Shown: one piece after another, positions 16,979 through 27,234 of the stretch | Layout of the letters: every line of letters begins with the position of its first letter | Position numbering within the stretch: the stretch's first letter is position 1 | Assembly (NCBI GenBank): GCA_964383495.1 | Contig: CAYLHG010000004.1 | Location: 56,614 to 120,613, forward strand | DNA length: 64,000 nt | Reading direction: 5' to 3' | From: CAWKDC01 sp964383495 | GTDB lineage: Bacteria > Pseudomonadota > Gammaproteobacteria > JABCZS01 | Made by a program: the position numbers and the translations under genes | The notes under the pieces: generated by a model | Databases searched by the model: none | What the model was told of the DNA's origin: nothing | Seen by the model: only the letters and a program-made list of their open reading frames with translations

Positions 16979-17989
16979 TTAAGAGAGAAACTCTCTCTTT
17001 TGAGCGGCTTTAATCAAGCTTGGTCCTTTATAAATAAGCCCGGTATAAAGTTGGATGAGCTCTGCGCCTGCGTCAAATTTCGTTTGAGCATCTTCGGGTC
17101 TCATTATTCCCCCTACCCCTATAATACTCACGCTTTCTCCCAACTCTTGCTTTAAACGCTTTAAAATGCTTGTAGAGGGGTTAAAGAGCGGCGCACCACT
17201 CAAGCCTCCCGCCTGCTGGGTGAAAGCATTCAAACCCGCTCGGCCCGTGGTTGTATTAGTAGCGATTACACCCTCTATTTTAGTTTGCAACAAAACCTGA
17301 GCGATGGATTTAATTTCTTCATCAGTCAACTCAGGCGAGAGTTTAACCGCTAAAGGTACATGCCGACCGTTTTCTTCTGCTAGACGTTTCTGTTCATGCT
17401 TCAATGCCAATAATAATTCAGGCAAATATTGCCCTCCTTGCAACTCACGTAACCCTGGAGTATTAGGAGAAGATAAATTAACAGTCACGTAATCTGCAAA
17501 AGGATAAACGCGTTTAAAGCAATATAAATAATCATGTACTGCGTTTTCTAAAGAAGTCACTGCATTTTTCCCAATATTAATGCCTAACACAGGGCGAACT
17601 TTAAGCTGAGCGAGACGTTCCAATAAATAATCAACACCTTTATTGGGGAAGCCCATACGATTAATCAGTGCTTCATCTTTAGGAAAGCGAAAGACTCTCG
17701 GTAATGCTTGGCCTGCTTGTGGTTTTGGCGTCACGGTGCCTATTTCTAAAAAACCAAATCCTAAAGACGCCAATGCTTTAATGTGGTCACCATTTTTATC
17801 AAAACCCGCAGCCAACCCTACGCGTGATGGAAAATCAATACCCATCACTCGTACTGGATGCTCTGGCTGATGATAAGTAAAAAATAGCGACTGAATATCC
17901 AACCAATGCAATACTAATGCGTGTGCACGCTCAGGAGGCAATAGGAATAAAAATGCCCTCAAAAAAGGATATAACATGTCGCTACTCAT
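16979..17989 (-). CDS. pyrD: Dihydroorotate dehydrogenase (quinone), class 2
   Basis: FMN enzyme of 336 aa (E. coli PyrD also 336) that oxidises dihydroorotate to orotate in pyrimidine synthesis and passes electrons to ubiquinone at the inner membrane. The N-terminal amphipathic helices (MLYPFLRAFLFLLPPERAHA) mark class 2. Conserved motifs: VGLAAGFDKNGDHIKAL, TVTPKPQAGQALPRVFR, INRMGFPNKG, NLSSPNTPGLR (class 2 catalytic Ser region), VKLSPELT, ATNTT and GGLSGAPLF. The start ATG overlaps the end of the glutamate dehydrogenase gene by eight bases; a second ATG at 17977 is also possible. Its stop lies inside a small hairpin. Confidence 0.95.
   Translation of the reverse strand: MSSDMLYPFLRAFLFLLPPERAHALVLHWLDIQSLFFTYHQPEHPVRVMGIDFPSRVGLAAGFDKNGDHIKALASLGFGFLEIGTVTPKPQAGQALPRVFRFPKDEALINRMGFPNKGVDYLLERLAQLKVRPVLGINIGKNAVTSLENAVHDYLYCFKRVYPFADYVTVNLSSPNTPGLRELQGGQYLPELLLALKHEQKRLAEENGRHVPLAVKLSPELTDEEIKSIAQVLLQTKIEGVIATNTTTGRAGLNAFTQQAGGLSGAPLFNPSTSILKRLKQELGESVSIIGVGGIMRPEDAQTKFDAGAELIQLYTGLIYKGPSLIKAAQKREFLS
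16981..16999 (-). terminator. Weak hairpin straddling the pyrD stop
   Basis: On the minus strand AAGAGAG and CTCTCTT (16999-16993 with 16987-16981) form a seven-pair stem with a five-base loop, followed by AATTTTC. The pyrD stop codon (TAA) is at its 3' edge. The stem is weak and the tail short, so termination would be partial. Confidence 0.42.
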
Positions 17990-20900
17990 ATGTTAAATTT
18001 TGTAACTGGCTATGGCTTGACTGAGCCAAATCAGAAAGTTCGCGCAACGCAACGGCATACATTGTAAAATCTTGCGAAGTACTAGCGCGCAAATCATTTA
18101 GCATAAATTTCCAGCGCTCTACCAAATCATTTTGTTCATTTTCCCATGCTTGCATCCCTTTAGGGATATCTTTAGATTTTTTGCAATAGGATAAAATGCT
18201 TTCTGTCACACTTCTTTGCTGCCTATCCAAATCATCACGATAGGCTGCTCTTGCCAACGCATCCCAATTATCATGCACATCATGTGAGGCAATGCGTGCA
18301 CGGAACCAATCTAATTGTAAACGCGCGCCAATTGAAAAATACACTGTTGCAACTTCTTTTACAGATAAATTCTGAATCATCGCTGCTTCAACAATATCCA
18401 TTGCAGATACCAGTGCACGGCATCCTGCAATCGACAAAGCCAATGCAAGAGGAACGCCCTGAGACTCATAAATCTGGATATTTTCATGTAACTTTTCAAG
18501 CTCTTCTCCTGCCAAAACATCTGCCAAGTTAGAAGATAATTCCTGAATACGAGGTTTAAAAATATCCACACATTCTTTGATATCTAAATGCACACGCCGA
18601 TTCCTTAAAAACCAGCGTGTCGCACGACGCACCAACCGCACCAGGATCATTGTCATTTCGTATTGCAAGGCAATAGGTACTGTTGTTCCTAGCGCCTGGA
18701 TTTGATCCCATAATCCATCCATATCAAAAATATTGCTCGCAATTAAATAACTGCTCACAACTACAGGAGCCTTTGCACCAGACTCATCATAAATACGTTT
18801 AATAAAAGTAGGGCCCATGCGATTACAAATTGCATTTGCTAATTGAGTAGCAATAATCTCACGTCTCAAACGATGCTCCTGTAATTGAGCAGGAAATTTT
18901 TCGCTGATTTGTTTTGGAAAAGCTGCTCTCAAATAAGGTAAACATTCAGGATGATCCAGCAGATCTGCCTTAGCGAGCATTGTTTTCAAATTGATTTTAC
19001 TATAGGCCAACAACACTGCTAGCTCGGGGCGAGTAAACCCAATATTTTCTGCGCGTCTATGTGTGATCTCTTTATCCGTTGGCAAATATTCTAATGTGCG
19101 ATTCAAAAAATCTGTCCTTTCTAAATCCAACATGAACCTTACATACTCATCAAATATTTTAGGCGCGCGTGACGCAGAAAGACCTAATGCTTGCGTTTGA
19201 TAAAAATTATCACGCAACACTAACACTGAAACTTCATTTGTCATAGAAAATAATAATTCATTTCGCTGTTTAAACGTTAAATCGCCTTCAGACATCATTT
19301 TATTAAGCAAAATTTTGATATTGACCTCATGGTCAGAGCAGTTAACGCCACCCGCATTATCAATGAAATCTGTAAATAAAATACCTCCTGCCACAGCGTA
19401 CTCTATACGACCCAGCTGAGTGAGCCCAAGATTCCCACCCTCCCCTACTACACGGCAGCGTAATTCATTGCCATTAATACGCAATGCATCGTTAGCGCGA
19501 TCGCCCACATCCAAATTGCTTTCTGCTTCTGCTTTTACGTATGTGCCAATACCACCATTCCATAATAGATCAACCGACGCTTTCAAAATCGCTGTAATTA
19601 ATTCATTAGGCGTCATTTCAGTTTTATTTACATCCAATAATGTTCTTGCTTCATCCGATAAACGGATTGATTTTAATTGACGAGAATATATACCACCGCC
19701 TTTCGAAATCAATTTAGGATCATAATCTGCCCATGTAGACCTCGGCAAATTAAATAAGCGTTGGCGCTCATCATAGCTGATATTCACATCTGGACTAGGG
19801 TCAAGAAAAATATGTTGATGATTAAATGCAGCAACCAGTTTAATTTGATGAGAAAGCAACATGCCATTACCAAACACATCGCCAGACATATCGCCAATAC
19901 CCACTACTGTGAATGATTGATTCTGAATATCTTGATTCAATTCACTGAAATGTTGTTTCACCGATTCCCAAGCGCCCTTAGCAGTGATCCCCATTCTTTT
20001 ATGATCATATCCTTGGCTACCACCGGAGGCAAAAGCATCTCCTAACCAAAAGTGATATTCAGCAGCAACACTATTGGCAATATCTGAAAAAGTCGCAGTG
20101 CCTTTATCTGCTGCCACAACAAGATAAGGATCGTCTCCATCTCGCCGTACTACTTGATAAGGCGGAACCACTTGGTCACCTTCACGGTTATCCGTGATAT
20201 CTAACAACCCTCTGATAAAAGTTTGGTAGCATCGAATACCTTCCTGGAAAATTTCATCGCGCGTTGCATTAATAGAGATGCATTTAGGAACAAATCCACC
20301 CTTTGCACCAGCAGGGACAATGACTGCATTTTTAACTTGCTGAGCCTTCATTAACCCCAGCACTTCTGTACGAAAATCTTCACGCCTATCAGACCAGCGT
20401 AACCCTCCGCGTGCCACTTTTGCGCCACGCAAATGTACACCCTCTACCCATGGAGCGTAAACAAAAATTTCGAATTCAGGATAAGGCAATGGCATGCCTG
20501 CAATTTCTTTAGGGTTCACTTTAAAACTGATATAGGATTTGGGCTCACCTTCATCTGTTTTTTGATAAAAATTAGTTCGCAAGGTCGCTTTTATAGCAGA
20601 TAAATAAACGCGCAAAATGCGATCTTCATCTAAATTAGTAATGGCATCAATTTCTGCTAATATTTTTTCCTCTATTTTTTTCTCATTTTCCGAAGATCGT
20701 TGCTGATGTGGATCAAAATAAGCATGAAACATGCTTAACATTAAATGGGAAACACGAGCATATTTTGTTAACGTACGTTCAATATATTGCTGACTAAAAT
20801 GAACACCTATTTGTCTAAAATATTTTGCATATGCCCTCAAGATAACAGTTTCTTGCCAATTCAAGTCTGCATATACAACGAGCGCATTAAATCCGTCATT

Positions 20901-22820
20901 CTCTACTAGGCCTCGCCAAATCCGCTCAAAAGTTTCTTGAAAATGCTCCTTCATTTCCGAAACATCTATTTTAACATTTGAGGCAATATCTTCTCTTGGA
21001 CTTAAAATAAACTCACTAATCCAGACTGGGTCGCTTTCCTTCAAATAAATTTGATTTGCACGTTCACCTAATACTTTAAAACCCATATTCTCCAACAACG
21101 GCAACACATCAGAGAGCGGAATGGCATTTGATCTCAACAATATTTTAAAATGCACATAACCATTTAAAGGTTCAAGCGGTTTGTAAAGGCTCATTCCAAT
21201 ATCTTGAGAAGACTTCAACAGCTCCATGTGCTGAATATCATCTACTGCTGTGCGAGGTGCATATGCTTCTTGATAACCCGCATGGAAAGCGTCTTTGTAT
21301 TTTTCATACAAATCAACACCCATAGATTCACCATAATGCTCAATTAACGCATCATACAAGCTATCTGACCATGTGCGGCTTGCATCCACAAGCACTTTTT
21401 CTAATGCTTGCGGATCATAGTGTTTGATGGTTTTTCTAGGATCTAATGTAATAATTAAATGCGTGGATGCCAAAATAGATTCTGAAAACCGCGAAGTAAA
21501 TTCAACTCTTACCCCGCCCAACGCCTCCATTAAAATACGACTTAATTTTTCTCGCAATTGGGAACTAAATCGATCTCTGGGTATAAAAATCAAACAAGAA
21601 AAATATCTATCCTGGTAGTCTTTTCTAATAAACAAACGAACACGTGCGCGTTCATGCAAATGCATAATCCCCATAGAGATATCAAATAAATCTTTTTCAT
21701 TACTTTGAAATAACTCATCACGAGGATATGTTTCTAAGATATTGAGCAACGTCCGGCCATCGTGATCGAACTTCAAATAACCTGATTTCTTTAAAATATT
21801 ATTCACTTTATTACGAATAACAGGAATTTGATCCGGCGAACAATGATAAGCAGTAGATGTAAATAATCCATAAAAATGCCGTTCACCAATATGTTTTCCA
21901 GATTTATCAAAAAACTTTACAGCAATACGGTAAGGACGGGAAGGTCTATGTACAGTAGAAATAACCATCAACTGCTGCATATCTACTAAAGAATGATCAT
22001 GAAAGCGCGCTGGGGCATCAATAGCTTGATATTTACTTTTACATAATCCTAAAAAAGAATCAGGTAATAATGTTAAGGCTTTGTCTAAAAAACGATAATC
22101 ACATACACCTAAATACGTAAAATTATCATCTTCCATCCAAGATAATAAAGCAATAGCTTCTTCTCTTTCCGTATCTGGCAAATGATTTGAACCATTACTT
22201 AAAGACTCAATCGTTTCTGTAGAAGCGTCCCTCATGTCTTGCCAGGAATTCACTGCTTCACTCACATCGGCCAATACAGCTTCTAATTGCTTTTTAAGCG
22301 TAGAGAGTTCTTCAGGTACAGACAATCGATTAATTTCAACATAAATAGAAATTTCTTTTTGTTGAGATATATCTTCTAAAGAGGCAGGTTGAAAATCTGT
22401 CACTTTTCTGGCTGCATCACGCGTTAATACGACAGGGCCAGGAGAAATCATCAAATAAATAATATGCTGTTCACTCAGCACCATGCGCAAAGAATCTAAT
22501 AAAAAAGATTTTGCTGATGTCGCAACTTCAATAATGGTATGCTTTGATTGCCAACCACTATTTTCATTATCAGGATTATAAACAATCACAGATTGCTCAT
22601 CAGGTTCCTTTCTTTTTGCCAAACAATTCCAAGAAGAAATAGCAGCTCCATAGAGATCAGTTACAGTGCGCTCAGATAAATCCTGATCAGAAACTTTTGC
22701 ATAATAAAAAGAGATGAACTTTTTGATCAGTGTTAACTTAGAGGCAGGAATATGTTTACCTGCTATTTCTAACACTTCTCCAATAATCCTCTTTTGTCTT
22801 TCAAGACTATAGTATGTCAT
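17982..22820 (-). CDS. gdhB: NAD-specific glutamate dehydrogenase, large type
   Basis: Very large NAD-dependent glutamate dehydrogenase (about 1612 aa) of the GDH-180 kind, which converts glutamate to 2-oxoglutarate and ammonia and allows amino acids to feed the TCA cycle. The long N-terminal half has ACT-like regulatory regions. The catalytic domain begins near residue 770 with LRWSDRREDFRTEVLGLMKA, VPAGAKGGFVPK (substrate Lys), AADKGTATFSDIAN and GDMSGDVFGNGM. Three start codons lie together (GTG 22826, ATG 22823, ATG 22820); AGGAG is five bases from the one at 22820. The start overlaps the pepN stop and the end overlaps the pyrD start, so pepN, gdh and pyrD look co-transcribed. Confidence 0.95.
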   Translation of the reverse strand: MTYYSLERQKRIIGEVLEIAGKHIPASKLTLIKKFISFYYAKVSDQDLSERTVTDLYGAAISSWNCLAKRKEPDEQSVIVYNPDNENSGWQSKHTIIEVATSAKSFLLDSLRMVLSEQHIIYLMISPGPVVLTRDAARKVTDFQPASLEDISQQKEISIYVEINRLSVPEELSTLKKQLEAVLADVSEAVNSWQDMRDASTETIESLSNGSNHLPDTEREEAIALLSWMEDDNFTYLGVCDYRFLDKALTLLPDSFLGLCKSKYQAIDAPARFHDHSLVDMQQLMVISTVHRPSRPYRIAVKFFDKSGKHIGERHFYGLFTSTAYHCSPDQIPVIRNKVNNILKKSGYLKFDHDGRTLLNILETYPRDELFQSNEKDLFDISMGIMHLHERARVRLFIRKDYQDRYFSCLIFIPRDRFSSQLREKLSRILMEALGGVRVEFTSRFSESILASTHLIITLDPRKTIKHYDPQALEKVLVDASRTWSDSLYDALIEHYGESMGVDLYEKYKDAFHAGYQEAYAPRTAVDDIQHMELLKSSQDIGMSLYKPLEPLNGYVHFKILLRSNAIPLSDVLPLLENMGFKVLGERANQIYLKESDPVWISEFILSPREDIASNVKIDVSEMKEHFQETFERIWRGLVENDGFNALVVYADLNWQETVILRAYAKYFRQIGVHFSQQYIERTLTKYARVSHLMLSMFHAYFDPHQQRSSENEKKIEEKILAEIDAITNLDEDRILRVYLSAIKATLRTNFYQKTDEGEPKSYISFKVNPKEIAGMPLPYPEFEIFVYAPWVEGVHLRGAKVARGGLRWSDRREDFRTEVLGLMKAQQVKNAVIVPAGAKGGFVPKCISINATRDEIFQEGIRCYQTFIRGLLDITDNREGDQVVPPYQVVRRDGDDPYLVVAADKGTATFSDIANSVAAEYHFWLGDAFASGGSQGYDHKRMGITAKGAWESVKQHFSELNQDIQNQSFTVVGIGDMSGDVFGNGMLLSHQIKLVAAFNHQHIFLDPSPDVNISYDERQRLFNLPRSTWADYDPKLISKGGGIYSRQLKSIRLSDEARTLLDVNKTEMTPNELITAILKASVDLLWNGGIGTYVKAEAESNLDVGDRANDALRINGNELRCRVVGEGGNLGLTQLGRIEYAVAGGILFTDFIDNAGGVNCSDHEVNIKILLNKMMSEGDLTFKQRNELLFSMTNEVSVLVLRDNFYQTQALGLSASRAPKIFDEYVRFMLDLERTDFLNRTLEYLPTDKEITHRRAENIGFTRPELAVLLAYSKINLKTMLAKADLLDHPECLPYLRAAFPKQISEKFPAQLQEHRLRREIIATQLANAICNRMGPTFIKRIYDESGAKAPVVVSSYLIASNIFDMDGLWDQIQALGTTVPIALQYEMTMILVRLVRRATRWFLRNRRVHLDIKECVDIFKPRIQELSSNLADVLAGEELEKLHENIQIYESQGVPLALALSIAGCRALVSAMDIVEAAMIQNLSVKEVATVYFSIGARLQLDWFRARIASHDVHDNWDALARAAYRDDLDRQQRSVTESILSYCKKSKDIPKGMQAWENEQNDLVERWKFMLNDLRASTSQDFTMYAVALRELSDLAQSSHSQLQNLTYE

Positions 22821-25458
22821 CATCACTCCTGTGATTACTCACTGTTTTTGAAACAATTTCAAAAACATCTTTAGAAATATTTTTTGTTTCTGATATTTTA
22901 ACAAGCGCACGATGCATCAACTCCGCGCGCTCTTTATCAAATCGACGATACTGAACCAGTGGTTTTATCACCCGAGCAGCCACTTGCGGATTAATAGCAT
23001 CTAATGTGATCACTGCATCACGAATAAATTCGTACCCTGAGCCATCCGCACGATGAAATTCAGAAAAATTTTGAAAACCAAAAGCACCAAATAAACTATA
23101 AACTTTGTTTGGATTTTTGATATTAAAGGCAGGATGACTGACTAATTTTTGAAGTGTTGACACCACATCGTCCCTTCTGGCTGTTGCCTGTAAAGAAAAC
23201 CACTTATCCATGACCAGCGGATTATCTTTGAATCGCTCATAAAAATCAAGCAAACATATTTCTCGCGCTTCATTCTTACTATCGCGCAAAGCACGCAATG
23301 CACCCATCATTTCCGTCATATTCGTGTGCTCACTATATTGCTCTGCTGCTAATGCAATCGCTTCTGTTTCACCGCTTGCAACCATATAATCAAGACAAAC
23401 TTGTCTTAATAAACGCTTGGAGGCTGCTTTGGATGAAAAAGTTAAATCCTTATCCACCAAGGCTAAATAATATTGCTTGAAGGATTCATACAACATTTTC
23501 GCCAAATAATGTTTGGTATTTGCCCGCCAGATAACAATACCATTCACATCCACAGGAGTTCTTGATGCTTCAAAAAACATTTCCGTAGGCAATGATAACA
23601 AATGCGCCATCATAGCATAATCTTGAGTTTCACTTTGCAGTATTGATGCCATAAATAAAGATAATCGCTTTGGTTCTAATACTTTTTCTGCATCAATTGC
23701 CTCAAAACATTCATGCTGACATAATTTATTAAAAGCAATGGCGCGCGCACAAGGATCCGTGTCATGTGAAGCAATAAAAAACCATTCGTCAGGCGTATCC
23801 TCTACGAGCATTTTTACAGGCGCAGAAAATTGACGAAATAATGAAGGTACAACTTTGCCTTCAATATGCGAAATTTTTAATGTAGCCTCTTTCCCCGTTA
23901 AAGAATAAACTTGCTCCAATGCTTGGGGTTGCCCTGATATCTCAAAAGGTATTAATTTTCCTTGTTCATCCAAAAGCCCTATACGAATAGGGATATGAAG
24001 AGGCTGCTTTTCTTTTTGATCCGCTGTAGGTGGTGTGTGCTGTGAAAAATGAAAAATAATGGTGTGCTCGTCTGGATGACATTCAAATTTTACAGATACA
24101 ATAGGTGTGCCAGATTGCGAATACCAACATCGAAATTGTGTCAAATCAATATTGGATACTTCTTGCATGGTATCCACGAAATCATCGACAGTAACGGCCT
24201 GACCATCAAATGTTGAAAAATAATGATCACAGGCTTTTCTAAAAAGTGTGGGACCCAATAAAGTATGCAGCATGCGAATAACTTCCGCACCTTTCTCATA
24301 CACTGTAGCAGTATAAAAATTATTCATTTCAATGTAAGAGGCAGGGCGAACGGGATGCGACATAGGGCTTGCATCTTCTGCAAATTGTGCAGTTTGCATA
24401 CGAAGCATATCTTCAATTCTGCAGCTACTTGCAGAAACTTTATCTTCGCTGAAAGATTGATCACGAAAAACAGTAAACCCTTCTTTCAAGCTTAATTGAA
24501 ACCAATCACGCAATGTAACACGGTTGCCAGACCAATTATGAAAATATTCATGCGCAACTACCGACAAAATACCCTCATAATCTGTGTCTGTCGCAACATC
24601 TGGGCTTGCTAATATGTATTTATCGTTAAAAATATTTAACCCTTTATTTTCCATAGCTCCCATATTAAAATCACTGACAGCCACGATCATGTAAATATTT
24701 AAATCGTATTCCCTACCATATTTTTCTTCATCCCAGCGCATTGCTTCTTTTAAGGAATACATTGCGAATGCCGTTTTTCCTGCATTTTGTTTTTCTACAT
24801 AAATACGCAAGGCAATTTTTCTACCAGTTTGCGTAATAAATTCATCTTCATCACAATGAAAATTTCCTGCCACCAATGCAAACAAATAACTTGCCTTTTT
24901 AAAAGGATCTTCCCATATTGCAAAATGGCGGCCCTCAGGCAGCCCGCCTTGCTCAACAAGATTACCATTCGATAACAACTGAGGGTATCTGTTTTGATCA
25001 GCTTCAATACGCACCGTAAATAATAATAAATTATCAGGTCTATCTACAAAATAAGTAATACGTCGAAAACCGTGTGATTCGCATTGGGTGCAATAAGTTG
25101 TGTCGCTCGCGTATAAACCTGTCAATGCAGTATTTTGATGAGGATAAATATTAACGCTCATCGCAATCTCGAAAGAAGCCGGCACATTTGGAATGGTCAA
25201 AGCATGCTCATCAACAGAATATTCAGTTTTTGGCAACGCTTTCCCATTTAAACTAACATTTAATAAGGTTAATTGCTCGCCATCTAATCGCAAAGGTGCG
25301 TGTTCATAGAACCCAGGCCCGCGCACAATAGAAAGCACAGAATCTACTTGCGTATGATCGTCATACAATTTAAATACTAATGAAACACGTTCTATTAAAA
25401 AAACGGGTGGCGTATAATCTTTAAGATAAACAGCCTGAGCATTAACTATTTGCGTCAT
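22807..25458 (-). CDS. pepN: Aminopeptidase N (M1 family)
   Basis: Zinc aminopeptidase of 883 aa (E. coli PepN 870) that removes N-terminal residues in the last stage of cytosolic protein breakdown. The exopeptidase motif is GAMENKGLNIFN. The zinc site is HEYFHNW, with the third ligand Glu in SLKEGFTVFRDQ 19 residues on. The C-terminal superhelical domain is complete. No signal peptide. The start overlaps nothing upstream; the fimV-like gene ends 19 bases before it. Together with the downstream glutamate dehydrogenase it fits peptide and amino-acid catabolism. Confidence 0.95.
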   Translation of the reverse strand: MTQIVNAQAVYLKDYTPPVFLIERVSLVFKLYDDHTQVDSVLSIVRGPGFYEHAPLRLDGEQLTLLNVSLNGKALPKTEYSVDEHALTIPNVPASFEIAMSVNIYPHQNTALTGLYASDTTYCTQCESHGFRRITYFVDRPDNLLLFTVRIEADQNRYPQLLSNGNLVEQGGLPEGRHFAIWEDPFKKASYLFALVAGNFHCDEDEFITQTGRKIALRIYVEKQNAGKTAFAMYSLKEAMRWDEEKYGREYDLNIYMIVAVSDFNMGAMENKGLNIFNDKYILASPDVATDTDYEGILSVVAHEYFHNWSGNRVTLRDWFQLSLKEGFTVFRDQSFSEDKVSASSCRIEDMLRMQTAQFAEDASPMSHPVRPASYIEMNNFYTATVYEKGAEVIRMLHTLLGPTLFRKACDHYFSTFDGQAVTVDDFVDTMQEVSNIDLTQFRCWYSQSGTPIVSVKFECHPDEHTIIFHFSQHTPPTADQKEKQPLHIPIRIGLLDEQGKLIPFEISGQPQALEQVYSLTGKEATLKISHIEGKVVPSLFRQFSAPVKMLVEDTPDEWFFIASHDTDPCARAIAFNKLCQHECFEAIDAEKVLEPKRLSLFMASILQSETQDYAMMAHLLSLPTEMFFEASRTPVDVNGIVIWRANTKHYLAKMLYESFKQYYLALVDKDLTFSSKAASKRLLRQVCLDYMVASGETEAIALAAEQYSEHTNMTEMMGALRALRDSKNEAREICLLDFYERFKDNPLVMDKWFSLQATARRDDVVSTLQKLVSHPAFNIKNPNKVYSLFGAFGFQNFSEFHRADGSGYEFIRDAVITLDAINPQVAARVIKPLVQYRRFDKERAELMHRALVKISETKNISKDVFEIVSKTVSNHRSDDDIL

Positions 25459-25477
25459 GTGGATCTCAATATCAACG

Positions 25478-27166
25478 TTATGCTTGTTGAAGTTGGCTCA
25501 TCAACACTTCAGCAGATAAAATCTGCGATGACGTTCCCTCTTTCAACACTTCTAATAAAATATCCCGCGCACTCGCTTGATCACCAATATCAATATAGGC
25601 TCTTGCCAAATCTAATTTGGTTTGAACCGGATCAGAGGGCGGGTCACCTTCATAAACGGGCACATCAGTATCATGGGAAGCCATTGTGGATGCCCATGCG
25701 CGATGGTATAAATTTTCAAGCCTTTCAAAACGCTCGGGATACATTTCACGCCAACGTGAATTGATGTGCTTTAATTTTGTTTCATAAGCCATACGATTAT
25801 CTGTTTTTGTATACACTTGGCATAATTTATACAACGCATCAAAATCTGAAGGTTGCTTGCTCAAAATATTACTTAACATGTCTTGTGCTTGATAATAACG
25901 CCCCTCGATCATACATTGATCCACTTCGGCTAACGAAGGAAAGCGTGGTTTTTGTGGCACAAGATTTTTAGGAGTATGAGACAGTTTTGCAAGCACGGGC
26001 TTAGGGCGTTTCATATAATCCCATGCATACATTAATAATGCTGCCATGCCCACAGCAGCAGCTAAAAATGCCCACTGCTCATTGCCTGCTCCAAAAGAAA
26101 ACGAAGTTGCATGTTGTGAATCGTTTGAAGCAGTGAACCCTTCTTGCATCGCAGCAATATTCATATGCCCTTCTTTCAACGCAACTAATTCTGTCAATGC
26201 GCGCAATTGCACTTGCAAATCATTGACCTGATTTTGCAGTGTTAATTTTGATTGACGCTCTTGTTTAATAGCTTCATGTGCACCTTTTAATTCTTCTTGT
26301 AATTTATCCAATAACTTTACGACAACGGTATCTTCAGTGGACAAAACGGTATTCAGCGCACTCGAAAATAAGGATGTATCTACATCAGATAATGGATTTA
26401 ATAACTTTAATGCGGGCACTCCAGGCAATACCGATGATACATTCATTGCCACTTGTTGCCCTGAAGACAACTGAGGAAAAGTAGGAATAACACTTGGAAT
26501 TTCTGACGTTTCTTGCGCAACCACGATGGGTTCTTCTGGCGGCGGCGCTAATTCTCGCGCTTGAGTCACCACTTCTGTGGGTTTAAAATAAACAGGTTTA
26601 TGAGATGGAATAGATTTTTTGCTAATAGCCGCTGGCAATTTTAAATAACTACCGGCTAATAATTGATTCTGATCACCTTTTGCAAATGCTTTTTCATTGT
26701 GTTTGTATAAAGCAGCTCTTGCTTGATCAACAGATAAATGATAATGCCGTGCAAACTTGCTGGCGACTTGCCATAACGTGTCTCCTGACTTGACTGGGCC
26801 ATACACAAAAGGCGTTATTTTCTGAGAGGATTTCCCACCAGATGCCAGTGTTACTTCATAATGATATTCACTGTCTTCCTGCACCTGGCTTACTTGCAAG
26901 GTAATTGCCACTTTTTCTAATGCCACTGGGTTTTTTGTAGATAGTTTAATGCGCGGGCCATCTAGCACCAAATGCATATCTGGAATGGAAGGCTTTGTTT
27001 CCAAAATAGCCGCAGAAAGATTCTCTAATGATTCATTCGACGATAATGTGACAGGAATCTGTGCGCGGAAGGGTTCACCTGATGCAGAAGTTAAGGAAAT
27101 CGATCCTAATTCCACAGCCTGAGCGGTTGACCATGCTAATAGTCCAACATACAGGATTTGTTTCAT
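25478..27166 (-). CDS. fimV: FimV/HubP-like polar protein
   Basis: Protein of 562 aa with FimV architecture. There is a signal peptide (MKQILYVGLLAWSTAQAVEL), a FimV N-terminal beta domain (GSISLTSASGEPFRAQIPV), and a LysM peptidoglycan-binding domain (VKSGDTLWQVASKFARHYHL) around residues 160-230. A short coiled coil, one membrane helix (WAFLAAAVGMAALLMYAWDY) and a cytoplasmic C-terminal TPR-like/FimV region follow. It is shorter than Pseudomonas FimV or Vibrio HubP because the acidic repeat region is largely missing. Related proteins organise cell poles and type IV pili. The ATG at 27166 follows GGAGGGG; the open frame extends upstream into prmB but without a ribosome site. Confidence 0.87.
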   Translation of the reverse strand: MKQILYVGLLAWSTAQAVELGSISLTSASGEPFRAQIPVTLSSNESLENLSAAILETKPSIPDMHLVLDGPRIKLSTKNPVALEKVAITLQVSQVQEDSEYHYEVTLASGGKSSQKITPFVYGPVKSGDTLWQVASKFARHYHLSVDQARAALYKHNEKAFAKGDQNQLLAGSYLKLPAAISKKSIPSHKPVYFKPTEVVTQARELAPPPEEPIVVAQETSEIPSVIPTFPQLSSGQQVAMNVSSVLPGVPALKLLNPLSDVDTSLFSSALNTVLSTEDTVVVKLLDKLQEELKGAHEAIKQERQSKLTLQNQVNDLQVQLRALTELVALKEGHMNIAAMQEGFTASNDSQHATSFSFGAGNEQWAFLAAAVGMAALLMYAWDYMKRPKPVLAKLSHTPKNLVPQKPRFPSLAEVDQCMIEGRYYQAQDMLSNILSKQPSDFDALYKLCQVYTKTDNRMAYETKLKHINSRWREMYPERFERLENLYHRAWASTMASHDTDVPVYEGDPPSDPVQTKLDLARAYIDIGDQASARDILLEVLKEGTSSQILSAEVLMSQLQQA

Positions 27167-27234
27167 AAGTGTAGCCCCTCCCTGCCCTTGCGTAAGTCCT
27201 GTTGACGGCATTCGATCATTTTGCGCAAGTCCCA